Positions 26,021-35,526 of a stretch of DNA of 64,000 bases are shown piece by piece; within the stretch, counting starts at the first letter, position 1, and the number at the start of each line of letters is the position of its first letter. This DNA comes from Wolbachia endosymbiont (group A) of Longitarsus flavicornis (GTDB lineage Bacteria; Pseudomonadota; Alphaproteobacteria; Rickettsiales; Anaplasmataceae), in contig NZ_OZ008337.1 in assembly GCF_963931955.1 (NCBI RefSeq), positions 682,001-746,000 of the forward strand. The letters run 5' to 3'. Both the position numbers and the translations under genes were made by a program. Under the pieces are notes generated by a model, which searched no databases, had not been told where the DNA came from, and saw nothing but the letters and a program-made list of their open reading frames with translations.

Positions 26021-27265
26021 ATGAATATAGCTAATATCTTTATTTTTTTAGCTCTCTCTCTTATAACTAGCTTTCATTTCGTCCATGCACAAATATTATA
26101 CACATGGTCTCAAGTTATCCCAGAAAATAAATTAAGCGTACGTGCAATTACAGACAATGACATGTGTCCCATTGCTCATGTAGATGGTGAGGAAGTAGAA
26201 ATGCTAAATCGCAGTTCAATTAATAATGGTGATCATAACGAAACAGTTTGTGAACTGACAGTACAAACAAGTGCCAAAAACATTAGTATTGAGGATCTAC
26301 GGGTTCCTATATTACCAAAAAAGGTTAATAAAATTGCTTTCATTGGTGACACGGGCTGTAGAATAAATATGTTATTTCAGCAGGAATGTAATTCAGTAGA
26401 TAGCTGGCCTTTAAAAAAAAATTTAGACTCAATTGCCCTTCATAAACCAGATTTAATTATCCATGTTGGTGATTATCATTATAGGCAAACAAGATGTAGA
26501 AATACAAAAAAGTGTGGCGATATTTATGGATATAATAAAGAAGCTTGGTACGCTGATTGGTTTGAGCCTGCAAAGGATATTTTATCACAATCCCCTTTCC
26601 TTTTTGTTCGTGGAAACCATGAGAGTTGTGATAGAGCTTATGAAGGATGGTTCAGGTATCTAGATTCATACCCCTTTTCGTCTGAAAAATGTGGAAACTT
26701 CGTTTCTAGTTGGTCCTTAGATGCTGGACCGATGAAATTTTTTATCTTCGACTCTTCATCCGGTGAGGATATTTTTACAACCCAAAGCACAATTGATGCT
26801 TTTGAAAGGCAATTTGATAAATTGATACAAGATAAGCCCACGTGGTTTTTAACTCATAAACCGCTTTGGAGATCTCCAAAAAAAGAATTTTTGACATTAA
26901 AAAGCCGTGGTAATCTTACACAAATTGAAGCTTTCGGAGATAAATTTCCAAGCAATGTCACTACCATAGTTTCTGGCCATATTCATATAGCCCAGATTTT
27001 ATTAATGGATAATGTTCCAGACCAGATTATAGTTGGAAATGGCGGTTCATTACTACACGCTCAAGATCAAGAACCTGTTTATCAAAATGTAGAATTTGAC
27101 TATTCAAATGGTAAAAACTACTTAGCACACGAAGTCAGAAACTTTTTCGGCTTTGGCTTTGCAATACTAAACTTAGATGATCACAAATTTACCTTCTATA
27201 ACCAAGATAATAAGGAAATGTATTCTGCAAAGCTAACGGAAGATTTTAAACTCAAAACGGATTAA
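26021..27265 (+). CDS. Secreted metallophosphoesterase
   Basis: The 414-residue protein has a signal peptide (NIFIFLALSLITSFHFVHAQ) and then a calcineurin-like phosphoesterase domain. The five metal-binding blocks are present in order: FIGDTGCR, HVGDYHYR, VRGNHESC, LTHKPLW and SGHIHIA. The export signal and several cysteine pairs (for example CRNTKKCGD and CGNF) suggest a periplasmic or secreted enzyme with disulfides. The physiological substrate is unknown. It stands alone, downstream of and divergent from the tRNA-Leu promoter. Confidence 0.88.
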   Translation: MNIANIFIFLALSLITSFHFVHAQILYTWSQVIPENKLSVRAITDNDMCPIAHVDGEEVEMLNRSSINNGDHNETVCELTVQTSAKNISIEDLRVPILPKKVNKIAFIGDTGCRINMLFQQECNSVDSWPLKKNLDSIALHKPDLIIHVGDYHYRQTRCRNTKKCGDIYGYNKEAWYADWFEPAKDILSQSPFLFVRGNHESCDRAYEGWFRYLDSYPFSSEKCGNFVSSWSLDAGPMKFFIFDSSSGEDIFTTQSTIDAFERQFDKLIQDKPTWFLTHKPLWRSPKKEFLTLKSRGNLTQIEAFGDKFPSNVTTIVSGHIHIAQILLMDNVPDQIIVGNGGSLLHAQDQEPVYQNVEFDYSNGKNYLAHEVRNFFGFGFAILNLDDHKFTFYNQDNKEMYSAKLTEDFKLKTD

Positions 27266-27283
27266 AACTATAGTCGATTCATT

Positions 27284-27469
27284 GTATCTGTTCAGCTAAT
27301 GGCGTCAACTTAAGGACACATTTTAGACTTCTTTGTTGAAATAAAACAGAAACAAAAGTGCTGTTTATTGCACTCTTTGGATAATTTAATGATAAAAAAT
27401 TTAGAGAGAAATTTTATACACAATCACTGATATTTTCCCTTAAGTTGACGCCATTGGCTGAACAGATAC
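27284..27469. repeat. 32-bp inverted repeat with a 122-nt spacer
   Basis: Bases 27284-27315 are the reverse complement of 27438-27469 with one mismatch (core CAACTTAAGG / CCTTAAGTTG). The right arm lies inside the 3' coding part of the hypothetical gene at 27414-27770. The spacer contains AGACTTCTTT (27325-27334), the same ten bases that begin the IS5 ends in this window. This looks like a partial inverted duplication, perhaps made by an element now lost. Confidence 0.8.
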
Positions 27470-27770
27470 TTGTATAGAGCACAAGTAATAAGTTTGCAAT
27501 ATTAGCATGATCTAAATTATACTCTTTACCGTAAACTCTTTTACTTCTTCTCCCCAGACACATTGTTGGAGTGTCGAAATCATAATTTACTCCTACAATC
27601 ATATCCTTGATTGGCCCTAAAGCACTATCAATATAGTATACAGATTTATAGAAGCTGTTTTGCGAAACTCTACTGTTATCACTTTTTTTTACAGCAGGAA
27701 CAGTACTATACTCAGCATATTTTTTGAAATTCCCATATGTTTCTTTAAGACTTTCATATACATCTGACAT
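27414..27770 (-). CDS. Hypothetical protein
   Basis: An open frame of 118 residues (MSDVYESLKETYGNFKKYAE) with no family I recognise. It has no signal peptide or membrane segment, a charged N-terminal helix and mixed alpha/beta composition, and a hydrophobic stretch near 92-102 (ANLLLVLYTSI). Its last residues lie in the right arm of the long inverted repeat at 27284-27469, so the C-terminus may have been changed by that event. An ATG with weak ribosome-binding sequence (GAGGTAAAG) starts it at 27770. Probably a real gene. Confidence 0.6.
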   Translation of the reverse strand: MSDVYESLKETYGNFKKYAEYSTVPAVKKSDNSRVSQNSFYKSVYYIDSALGPIKDMIVGVNYDFDTPTMCLGRRSKRVYGKEYNLDHANIANLLLVLYTSICSANGVNLRENISDCV

Positions 27771-27814
27771 CTTTACCTCTCGAAAAATCTATATAATAAT
27801 CGTTTAATTACATG

Positions 27815-27843
27815 TTGCACAAGAGTACATATTGCAATACTAT
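27815..27843 (+). promoter_or_regulatory. Promoter for sodB
   Basis: TTGCAC (27815-27820), 17-bp spacer, TACTAT (27838-27843). A strong ribosome-binding site, GAGGAGG, precedes the ATG at 27869. Confidence 0.5.
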
Positions 27844-27868
27844 CTAGGTTAGAAATTGAGGAGGTTGA

Positions 27869-28477
27869 ATGAATTTTACTTTACCTGAATTACCGTATGA
27901 TAAAACAGCTTTAGAGCCTTACATATCTGCAAAAACTTTAGACTTTCATTATGATAAGCATCATAAAGGGTATTTAAATAAACTCAACGAGCTGGTTGAA
28001 AATACGGATTATCAGCATGTGAAAATTGAGGGATTAATAACAGAAGTTCATGGTAATAGCAGCAACTTGCCTATATTTAATAACGCAGCACAAGTTTGGA
28101 ACCACACTTTTTATTGGAACTCAATGAAAAAAAATGGTGGTGGTAAGCCTAAAGATAGTAGTCTTTTAGCAAAAAAAATTCAGGACGATATCGGTGGCTT
28201 TGATAAATTTTATGAAGAATTCTCCAACCATGGAGTAAGCCAGTTTGGCAGTGGATGGGTATGGTTAGTGCTCGAAAAAGGAAAGCTCAAAATCACCAAA
28301 ACTCCAAATGCAGATTTGCCATTAATTTATGGCCAAGTGCCATTGCTCACTATGGATGTGTGGGAGCACGCCTATTATTTAGATTGTCAAAATCGTAGAA
28401 TTGACTACATAAAAGTTTTCCTTGACCATTTAATTAATTGGGATTTTGCAGAAGAGAATTTAAAAAAGAACACATAA
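27869..28477 (+). CDS. sodB: Superoxide dismutase (Fe/Mn family)
   Basis: The 202-residue enzyme converts superoxide to peroxide and oxygen in the cytoplasm. Metal ligands are visible in LDFHYDKHHKGYLNKL, AAQVWNHTFYWNSM and LTMDVWEHAYYLD. FGSGWVWLVLEKGKL is also conserved. The overall pattern looks like iron-type SodB, but metal choice cannot be fixed by eye. The M16 protease gene begins one base after its stop, so the two are probably cotranscribed. Confidence 0.95.
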   Translation: MNFTLPELPYDKTALEPYISAKTLDFHYDKHHKGYLNKLNELVENTDYQHVKIEGLITEVHGNSSNLPIFNNAAQVWNHTFYWNSMKKNGGGKPKDSSLLAKKIQDDIGGFDKFYEEFSNHGVSQFGSGWVWLVLEKGKLKITKTPNADLPLIYGQVPLLTMDVWEHAYYLDCQNRRIDYIKVFLDHLINWDFAEENLKKNT

Positions 28478-28478
28478 G

Positions 28479-29750
28479 ATGAATGTACCCCAGGTAACAA
28501 AATTAGATAATGGTCTGCGCATAATAACTGAGCAGGTGCGTGATGTTGATTCCGTAGCTTTAAGCATACGAGTTGGTGTTGGCAGTAGAGCGGAAAGTGC
28601 AAATCAAAATGGAATATCCCATTTTCTAGAACACATGGCTTTCAAAGGGACGAAGACAAGAACTGCATTTGAAATTGCAAAAGCTTTTGATGACATAGGT
28701 GGGGTTTTCAACGCCAGCACTGGTAGGGAAAGCACCACCTATTATGCAAAAGTCCTCAAGAAAGACATCAAAACTGGTATTGATATACTAATAGATATAT
28801 TGATGAATTCAACATTTCCAGAAGATGAATTGGAGCGTGAGAAGGGCGTTGTAATACAAGAGATTTTTCAAACTAATGATTCACCAAGTGACATTGTTTT
28901 CGATAAATATTTTGAGGCAGCTTATAAAGATCAACCTTTCGGCAGGTCAATCTTAGGCACGCAAGATACTGTAAAATCTTTTACTCGAGGAGATCTAGAT
29001 AATTACATAAATGAGCATTACTTTGGTGAGAATATGCTATTTGCCGTTGCAGGAAATGTTGAACATGAAGAAGTTGTTGCATTAACCAAAGATTTTCTCT
29101 CAAAGATTCATTCTAAAAAGCTGAAAAAAAGCCAAAATGCGAGCTGTACTGGTGGTGAGTATTTAGAACATCGTAAATTAGATCAGGTGCACTTGCTAAT
29201 TGGTCTACCTAGCGTTTCTCGTTATGACGATAAATATCACACGTTTCAAGTGCTTGATTCTATATTAGGGAGCGGAATGTCATCACGTTTATTCCAGGAA
29301 GTAAGGGAAAAGCAGGGATTAGCTTACTCTGTTTATTCATTTAATTCCAGCTATACTGATACAGGAATGTTTTCCATTTTTGCTGGCACAGACAGTAGTA
29401 ACTTAGATAAGCTTTTAAAATCTATAACAACAGAGTTGAAGAAGTTGTCTACAGATGATTTGAGGGAAGAAGAAGTAAATAGAGTGAAAGAGCGAGTAAA
29501 ATCCCAAATTTTAATGTCGCGCGAAAGCGTGAGCTCACGTGCTGAAACATTGGGGCACTACTACGGTAACTATAATAGGTACATCAGTAAAAATGAATTA
29601 ATAGAAAAAATTAGTGCAGTTACCACTGCTAACGTAAAAAAAGCAGCAGAAGAATTGTTATCTCAGCATGAAAAAACCACTCTAGCTGCAATTGGAGAAA
29701 TTGAATCATTGCCAAGTTACGATAAAGTGGTTTCTATGCTTAAAGCTTAG
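28479..29750 (+). CDS. M16 family zinc peptidase (processing-peptidase-like)
   Basis: The 423-residue protein has the inverted zinc motif HFLEH (48-52) and the distal glutamate in LEREKGVVIQEI. The two M16 halves are intact, with the C-terminal R/Y motif REKQGLAYSVYSFNSSYTDT. It resembles the mitochondrial processing peptidase beta subunit and bacterial PqqL/YmxG peptidases, which are metal-dependent and cut peptides inside a clamshell. It is coupled to sodB. The substrate is unknown. Confidence 0.93.
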   Translation: MNVPQVTKLDNGLRIITEQVRDVDSVALSIRVGVGSRAESANQNGISHFLEHMAFKGTKTRTAFEIAKAFDDIGGVFNASTGRESTTYYAKVLKKDIKTGIDILIDILMNSTFPEDELEREKGVVIQEIFQTNDSPSDIVFDKYFEAAYKDQPFGRSILGTQDTVKSFTRGDLDNYINEHYFGENMLFAVAGNVEHEEVVALTKDFLSKIHSKKLKKSQNASCTGGEYLEHRKLDQVHLLIGLPSVSRYDDKYHTFQVLDSILGSGMSSRLFQEVREKQGLAYSVYSFNSSYTDTGMFSIFAGTDSSNLDKLLKSITTELKKLSTDDLREEEVNRVKERVKSQILMSRESVSSRAETLGHYYGNYNRYISKNELIEKISAVTTANVKKAAEELLSQHEKTTLAAIGEIESLPSYDKVVSMLKA

Positions 29751-29862
29751 TGCATTCTGTTATATTGATTTGGCTGCTTTACAATATAATTTAGCACAGT
29801 GATTAAAGAAGCGTAAAGTTGAAACAATGTGCTATGAACCACACATATAAGCAATTATATGT

Positions 29863-29916
29863 ATTAAACAAGAGCCTGACATTAGTTTTAATTCTTCTGT
29901 CAGTTAACTCTTGTCT
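29863..29916 (+). repeat. 54-bp hairpin repeat, copy 1
   Basis: This sequence recurs at 50550-50603 with two differences. Its outer arms ACAAGAG and CTCTTGT and inner arms CTGACA and TGTCAG can form a hairpin. Both copies lie after the 3' end of a plus-strand gene. It may serve as a transcript-end structure or be another small palindromic element. Confidence 0.75.
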
Positions 29917-29928
29917 TTTATACATGAA

Positions 29929-31518
29929 TCACTTACCTATTTTAATCCCACCTGCATTTCTGCTTTGCGTAACTTTTTCCGTATAATTTTTAGGAGGTAC
30001 TGGTGGTGCAAGTGGTTTTTTGCTTACAGGGTTTGAGTCTATACCTTTCTTTTGCCGATGATAGTTCCGTGCTTCTTGAACGGTCTGAAATATAGACTCT
30101 CCACCATTATAGTTTCCTCTCACAGAGTTTGAGTTTATGTCTTTCTTTTGCGGAGGATAGTTCAATGCCTCTTTACGAGTCTGGAATATAGGCTCTCCAT
30201 CATTATAGTTTGAGTTTATATTTTCCTTTTGCGAACCAGCGTTCAATAATTTCGATATCTCTCGCCCTAGCTGATCACCTTTATAATTATTGTTAAGATC
30301 TTTGATTTTCTCCTCACCCAATTCCATTATTCGAATTAGAGAGGTATCAATAAAATCCGTTTTTATTTTGTCAATATCTATCGATTTATTACCATAAATC
30401 GTAATTTCACTTTTACCTTTTTCACTATTCACATCATAGCCTTGCTCTTTAACTCCTGTTATTACTTCCTTCTTTAGTAATCTATGAATAGTATTTATTA
30501 TTTTTTGACCACAATCTTGAAAAAAATCTCTGATTGTATCAAATGCCTTTGATAAGGAGATGGTTTCAGTATGTGCGTATTTTTTACCTAGTGGTGGCTC
30601 TTCAGCATTCTGGTGTATAGATTCTATTTGCTGAGGGTCAAGCATCATTGCATGACGTTTTGAGCGTGTTGGGTTTGCTTGTGTTTCAGATGACAACATG
30701 CCCTTAATATCTTGTTTTTTATTCTCACCATCAGCAACCATACCATCACTTGATTTCCTTTTTTTAGGAAGTAATTGTGGTGGATCCTCATTATTCTGGG
30801 ATACTGCATTTAAATTCTTAAGTTTAGGAGGTAATTGTGGTGACTCTTCTTTCCTAGGACTGATAAACTCTTGTACTCTTTCTAGATAACCAACATTTTT
30901 GTCCTCTTTAGGCACTCGCGCACCTTCAAATTTGATTTTTTGTATCTCTTCAATACTCAGCCCATTTTCTTTAAGCCATCCCCCTCTTTTACTCATTGAT
31001 GCAACAAACTCATTAATCTTCTGAATATTTTTTACATCATCATCAACTAACATTACATTTTTTGGCAACTCACCATGTTTATCCTTGTACTCCACAATTG
31101 CCTTACAGATATGCAAATTCTTTCCAACTTTACTTTGTTGTTCTTTATCACCTTTTAACTCATTATCATAATTTTCTGGAAATCTACCAAATACAGAAAT
31201 ACTGTCTGCCTGCTCTTTAGATAAACCCAAATGGTTTTCTACAACCCTTTTTACAGCATTTGGATATCCTGTATATGATGCAATATTCACTTCTATTCCA
31301 CCTGAAAGTGCAGATTGTAATGTAGATTTCAACCTCTCTTCATTTTTCATTCCACCTGTATTTTTTAGAAAATTTTCTATATTGTGATCAGTCACTGCAT
31401 TATTTTGAGTAGAATTAAAATCACTTTTTCCTCCATTACGGAAAGCACTATGCATGTGTCCATTAGTGATAGTGTTATCAAAATCAAATATTAATAGGGT
31501 ATTATTTTTTATAACCAT
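29929..31518 (-). CDS. HAD-domain protein with NLS-like and SH3-binding-like motifs (candidate effector)
   Basis: The 529-residue protein starts with a HAD-type phosphatase domain: LLIFDFDNTITNG (aspartates 12 and 14), a Ser/Thr motif near 81-83 and VMLVDDDVKNIQKI near 155-168. After about residue 215 it is low-complexity. It carries two related PPQLxPK-type segments (227-255), the basic cluster PKKRKSSD (251-258) that resembles a monopartite nuclear localisation signal, two 30-residue repeats with NYNxGExIFQT (about 437-496) and APPVPPKNY (504-512) with a PxxPxK SH3-ligand motif. A GGAGG ribosome-binding site precedes the ATG. Function in the host is inferred from motifs only; the phosphatase call is firmer. 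Confidence 0.75.
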   Translation of the reverse strand: MVIKNNTLLIFDFDNTITNGHMHSAFRNGGKSDFNSTQNNAVTDHNIENFLKNTGGMKNEERLKSTLQSALSGGIEVNIASYTGYPNAVKRVVENHLGLSKEQADSISVFGRFPENYDNELKGDKEQQSKVGKNLHICKAIVEYKDKHGELPKNVMLVDDDVKNIQKINEFVASMSKRGGWLKENGLSIEEIQKIKFEGARVPKEDKNVGYLERVQEFISPRKEESPQLPPKLKNLNAVSQNNEDPPQLLPKKRKSSDGMVADGENKKQDIKGMLSSETQANPTRSKRHAMMLDPQQIESIHQNAEEPPLGKKYAHTETISLSKAFDTIRDFFQDCGQKIINTIHRLLKKEVITGVKEQGYDVNSEKGKSEITIYGNKSIDIDKIKTDFIDTSLIRIMELGEEKIKDLNNNYKGDQLGREISKLLNAGSQKENINSNYNDGEPIFQTRKEALNYPPQKKDINSNSVRGNYNGGESIFQTVQEARNYHRQKKGIDSNPVSKKPLAPPVPPKNYTEKVTQSRNAGGIKIGK

Positions 31519-31660
31519 ACCTTTGCCTCCAAATTTTTACAAATAATGGATAAAGGTTAACATTAATAGATTAATTATTTATTATAACCTTTCTAATTAA
31601 TAGTGTGATAAATAAAGTAAATATAACAAGAAGTAAAAATCAACAGCATAAAGAAAAGAC

Positions 31661-32878
31661 TTAAAGAGAGGCCAAATCAAAGTGCAATGGTATTTCACTA
31701 ATCCAGTTATTCTTCTCTTGATCTAACCTATCATCTAATATTGCCTGTCTTATTGATTCCATAAGCTTATTCATGAAGAAAACATTGTGAATAGTGATGA
31801 GCGTGTAAGCTAGCAGTTCTTTAGCTTTCAGTAAATGGTGTATATAAGCTCTTGAATGTTTTCTGCAGGTAAAACATAAACAGTCACTTTCAATTGGGTT
31901 ATTGTCCAGCTCAAATTGTTGATTCCGCAAATTAATATGCTCTTTGCACTTTGAAGAAATAGAATCTCTATTTTTTACTTTAATAAGTGCACCACCATGC
32001 CTTGCCAAACGAGTTGGATGCACACAATCAAACGTGTCAATTCCAAGACTTACTCCATGAAAGATGTCCACAATCCCACCGATACCAAGCAAATGAGTAG
32101 GCCTGTCTTTTTTCAAGTGGTCCATAGTGAAAGAAACTACATCGTACATCTGCTCTTTACTTTGACCAAGTGATCCACCTATTGCTTGACCGAAAAATGG
32201 TAAATTGTTGATAAAATCACAACTTTCTCTACGCAGATCGTGATATATTCCGCCTTGACTAATTCCATACAGTGCCTGCTTGCCATTATTGTTTTTTTCA
32301 AATTCATTTAAAGAACGTTCAGCCCATCTGTGGCTCATGAGCATTGATTTTGCTGTGTATTCTTTGCTTACGTGAAATGGAGTGCATTCATCTAAAACTA
32401 GGATTAAATCTGCACCTAATTTTTGTTGAATTTGTATAGACTTTTCAGGAGTTAAGCAATAAGTTTTACCATTAATGTAAGAACGAAAAATTGCCCCATC
32501 CTCATTAATTTTGATCAGAGTTTTTTGTTTTTTTCTTATTCCTTTTATCTCTTCCGAAACTGATCCGTGGCCTAAGCTAAATATCTGATATCCACCTGAG
32601 TCAGTTAGCATTGGCCCATTCCATCCCATCATCTTGTGCAAACCACCAAGTTTTGCAACAGTATTCTCTCCTGGTTGAAGCATTAGGTGATAGGTGTTGG
32701 AAAGTATGATTTGGGTACCTGCTTCACTTATTCTTTCGGTATCTACAGCTTTAATTGCAGCTTTTGTTGCACAGAATATAAAAGCGGGGGTTTCTACGCT
32801 TCCATTTGGAGTTTTAATTGTTCCAACTCTTGCAGAACCTGATTGCTTGATTATCTTAAATGCAAATTCTTCTTTCAT
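31661..32878 (-). CDS. tgt: Queuine tRNA-ribosyltransferase
   Basis: TGT exchanges guanine 34 for preQ1 in tRNAs with GUN anticodons. The 405-residue protein has MLTDSGGYQIFSLG with the active-site aspartate, GIDTFDCVHPTRLARHG with the nucleophile and the zinc site CLCFTCRKHSRAYIHHLLKAKE. Length is normal with a short C-terminal extension. Its ATG follows the nuoE stop directly, so both are read from one transcript. Confidence 0.96.
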   Translation of the reverse strand: MKEEFAFKIIKQSGSARVGTIKTPNGSVETPAFIFCATKAAIKAVDTERISEAGTQIILSNTYHLMLQPGENTVAKLGGLHKMMGWNGPMLTDSGGYQIFSLGHGSVSEEIKGIRKKQKTLIKINEDGAIFRSYINGKTYCLTPEKSIQIQQKLGADLILVLDECTPFHVSKEYTAKSMLMSHRWAERSLNEFEKNNNGKQALYGISQGGIYHDLRRESCDFINNLPFFGQAIGGSLGQSKEQMYDVVSFTMDHLKKDRPTHLLGIGGIVDIFHGVSLGIDTFDCVHPTRLARHGGALIKVKNRDSISSKCKEHINLRNQQFELDNNPIESDCLCFTCRKHSRAYIHHLLKAKELLAYTLITIHNVFFMNKLMESIRQAILDDRLDQEKNNWISEIPLHFDLASL

Positions 32879-33379
32879 CTATTTGCCTAAAAGTTCTGCT
32901 ATGATGTTTTCTACTTTCTCAGGAGTAAGATTTTCATAGAAGTCATTATTGATCTGCACAACGGGAGCATTAACGCATGCACCTAGGCATTCAACTTCTT
33001 TTAAAGTGAACAAATTGTCTTTAGTAGTCTCACCGATATCGATTCCAAGTTTCTTTTTAAAGGTGTTTAAAACTTCTTCACTATTGCACAACCAGCAAGG
33101 AGTTGTTCTACAAATTTGTATTAGATATTTGCCTACTGGTTTTAAATTATACATGGTATAAAAGTTTGCCACTTCATATACACGAATATGTGGAATATGC
33201 AGCATATCAGCAACATAACGCATAGCAGATTCAGAAACCCATCCGCATTGCTCTTGAACCAGGTATAGTAAAGGCATAACAGCACTACCTTCTCTATCTT
33301 TGGGATACATCTCTATAAACTTTCCTGCTTTCTTGAGGTTTTCTGATGTAAAACTAAACTGCTCTTCTTTTTCTATCAT
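32879..33379 (-). CDS. nuoE: NADH-quinone oxidoreductase subunit E
   Basis: The 166-residue thioredoxin-fold subunit carries a [2Fe-2S] cluster of the NADH-input arm of complex I. The four cysteines lie in QICRTTPCWLC and VECLGACVNAP. The conserved MYNLKPVGKY and the N-terminal helical bundle are present. It is separate from other nuo genes here, which is common in this lineage. It abuts tgt with no gap. Confidence 0.95.
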   Translation of the reverse strand: MIEKEEQFSFTSENLKKAGKFIEMYPKDREGSAVMPLLYLVQEQCGWVSESAMRYVADMLHIPHIRVYEVANFYTMYNLKPVGKYLIQICRTTPCWLCNSEEVLNTFKKKLGIDIGETTKDNLFTLKEVECLGACVNAPVVQINNDFYENLTPEKVENIIAELLGK

Positions 33380-34632
33380 TCATGAGACTCGTGTAAACTT
33401 TAACAGATTATACCTGTAGAACCAATGATTGCAATTGTTGGTTTTTTGAGAAATAGCATAAAGCTTCTTAGCCCTCTTCAAGCTTATATTTACCTTTTAG
33501 TATAAAACATTATATTAATTTTTTAATTTTAGTTAAAATTTTCATTGACATTAACACACAGGAGTAATCATAATAGCATTTTATTAATATTTTAAATAAA
33601 ATTATGTCTATATTAGGAAGATTGCTCGGGATCAACTCAAATACACCGGAAGTTAAAGAAGCGATAGGTTTTAACCCAGCAAACGTAGGGTTGATTGAAG
33701 GAGATGGAGTCGCTTATGGACTCAGCTATCAAGATAATGGTAATGGGAGCAGTAAAGTAAAATTACTTATTAGTCCATTATATCAATCAAAAACATACGA
33801 ATGGGGTACAAATATCAGCGTAGCAAATGAATTTAAAGATCAATTATCTCTCACATTAATAGAAGATTTAGCTGAAATAGATAAAGTTGGAATCATCTTT
33901 CCCGAAGAAGAAATTGGCAAAGAAGGAGAAAAATACGTTAAAGGTTTGTCTTTTAACACTTACGGAATTAAACAATCAGTTAATACTCCTTCAGTTGAAC
34001 ATTTAGGTAAAACAAAATTACAAAAGAATATTAATAACGACAATGCTGCAAATGCAGGCAATAGTTACTTTCAACCAAGAGCAGCAAAGGTTGACAATGG
34101 CGATGTAATTGTAATCGCTCATAACTTAAAGGATCAAACTTTAGTTTCTTGGTACTTAGAGTCAAATGGAAGTGGGAAATTTAAGGCTTTACGTGGAAAA
34201 AAAGGCATCATAGAAAGAAAATTATTGAAGTTTAATAGCCCAGGACAATTGGCATTAGATGGAAATACAATACTTTATTCGCAAGTGAGAAAAGACATTG
34301 TTGGAAATCAAGAAGTAAGAACAAATATTTTTAAGTTCGATATGGCTAAAGTGGTTGATGATCTAAAAAGTGGAAAGGAAGATGAATGTTTGCTTGGTAA
34401 GAAAAATTGTCAGATAAATAAAGTGCCATCTTTTTCTAGTGAATATGAAATAAGCTTTTTGCAGTATGTAAAGCAAACACAAGGCGATGATCTAGTTGCC
34501 TTTCTTGCAGAAGACAGGTTGTCTGATAAACAAACGTTACATTTAACAAGTCTTGTTAAGAATGGATCAAAATCGAACTTTACTGTTTGTGAATTTGCAG
34601 ATTCTATAGAGCAATTGTACGTTAAAGACAAT

Positions 34633-35526
34633 AGACTTCTTTCAAAATTCATGTATGGAGCTCAAAATTGTGAATTGCAGCAATCAAATTAAACCTTAAA
34701 CCAAAACGTTTTCGTCGGTTTCTATACCTGTCCGAGATGATTTTAAACCTTTTCAATAAGCCAATTACGTTTTCAACAATTGCCCTTTGGCTCATAAGTG
34801 CCCTGTTCTCTTTTTTTTGTTCTTTGCTTAACGGATTCTTTTTCATTTTCCTGTGCGGTAATACAACATTTTTGTGTATCTTCTGCATTCCCCTGTAGCC
34901 GGCATCAGCTAAGATTTTGGTGTCCGGTAATATTGCTACCTTTGATTCTCTAAACATCCGAAAATCGTGTTTTCTACCATTCGAGAAAGATGTGCATATG
35001 ACTTTTTTACTCTTCTTCTCTGTTACTATTTGTGTTTTTATAGTATGCCTTTTTTTCTTTCCAGAGTAGAAGGGCTTTTGCTTTTTTTTGGTCTCTCTAC
35101 TGGCGTTTCAGTTCCGTCTATTACTAAAACTTCATATTCTACATCACTCTTTAATAGCTCTTTTTTTCCTGGTAATGCAAAATCTGGATGTTTTATTAAT
35201 ATGTCTTCTACCTATCTTATTATTTTAAAACTGTTACTTTCACTCATGCCATAGCTTTGCCCAATATGAAAATATGTACGATATTCTCTTATATATTCCA
35301 GTGCCATAAGTAGCCTGTCTTCTATGCAAAGTTTACTTTTTCTTCCACTTCTAGCTTTTTTTCTTTTATCCTCCACTTCTAGAATTTCTACCATTCGCTC
35401 AAATGTTGCTTTTTTTACCCCTGTTAAACGTCGAAACTTTTCTCCTTCTAACTTTTCTATTTCCTTATATTTCATGCTTTCAAATACTTCATCTTACACT
35501 CCCTCTAACAATTTTGAAAGAAGTCT
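34633..35526 (-). mobile_element. IS5-family insertion sequence, copy 3
   Basis: An 894-bp element with the same terminal repeats. The flanking AAT on both sides is the target duplication; removing it and the element restores KDNGQDSFIV across the site. It splits the mucin-like protein gene. Confidence 0.95.
34649..35475 (-). pseudogene. IS5-family transposase, interrupted (copy 3)
   Basis: Identical arrangement to copies 1, 2 and 4: TAG after 87 codons (35212-35214), then an eight-A run and a -1 frame change. No difference from copy 1 was seen by eye. Confidence 0.8.

Noticed and set aside
30698..30889. 63-residue plus-strand frame
   Set aside because: It is antisense to the HAD-domain gene, with no supporting features.
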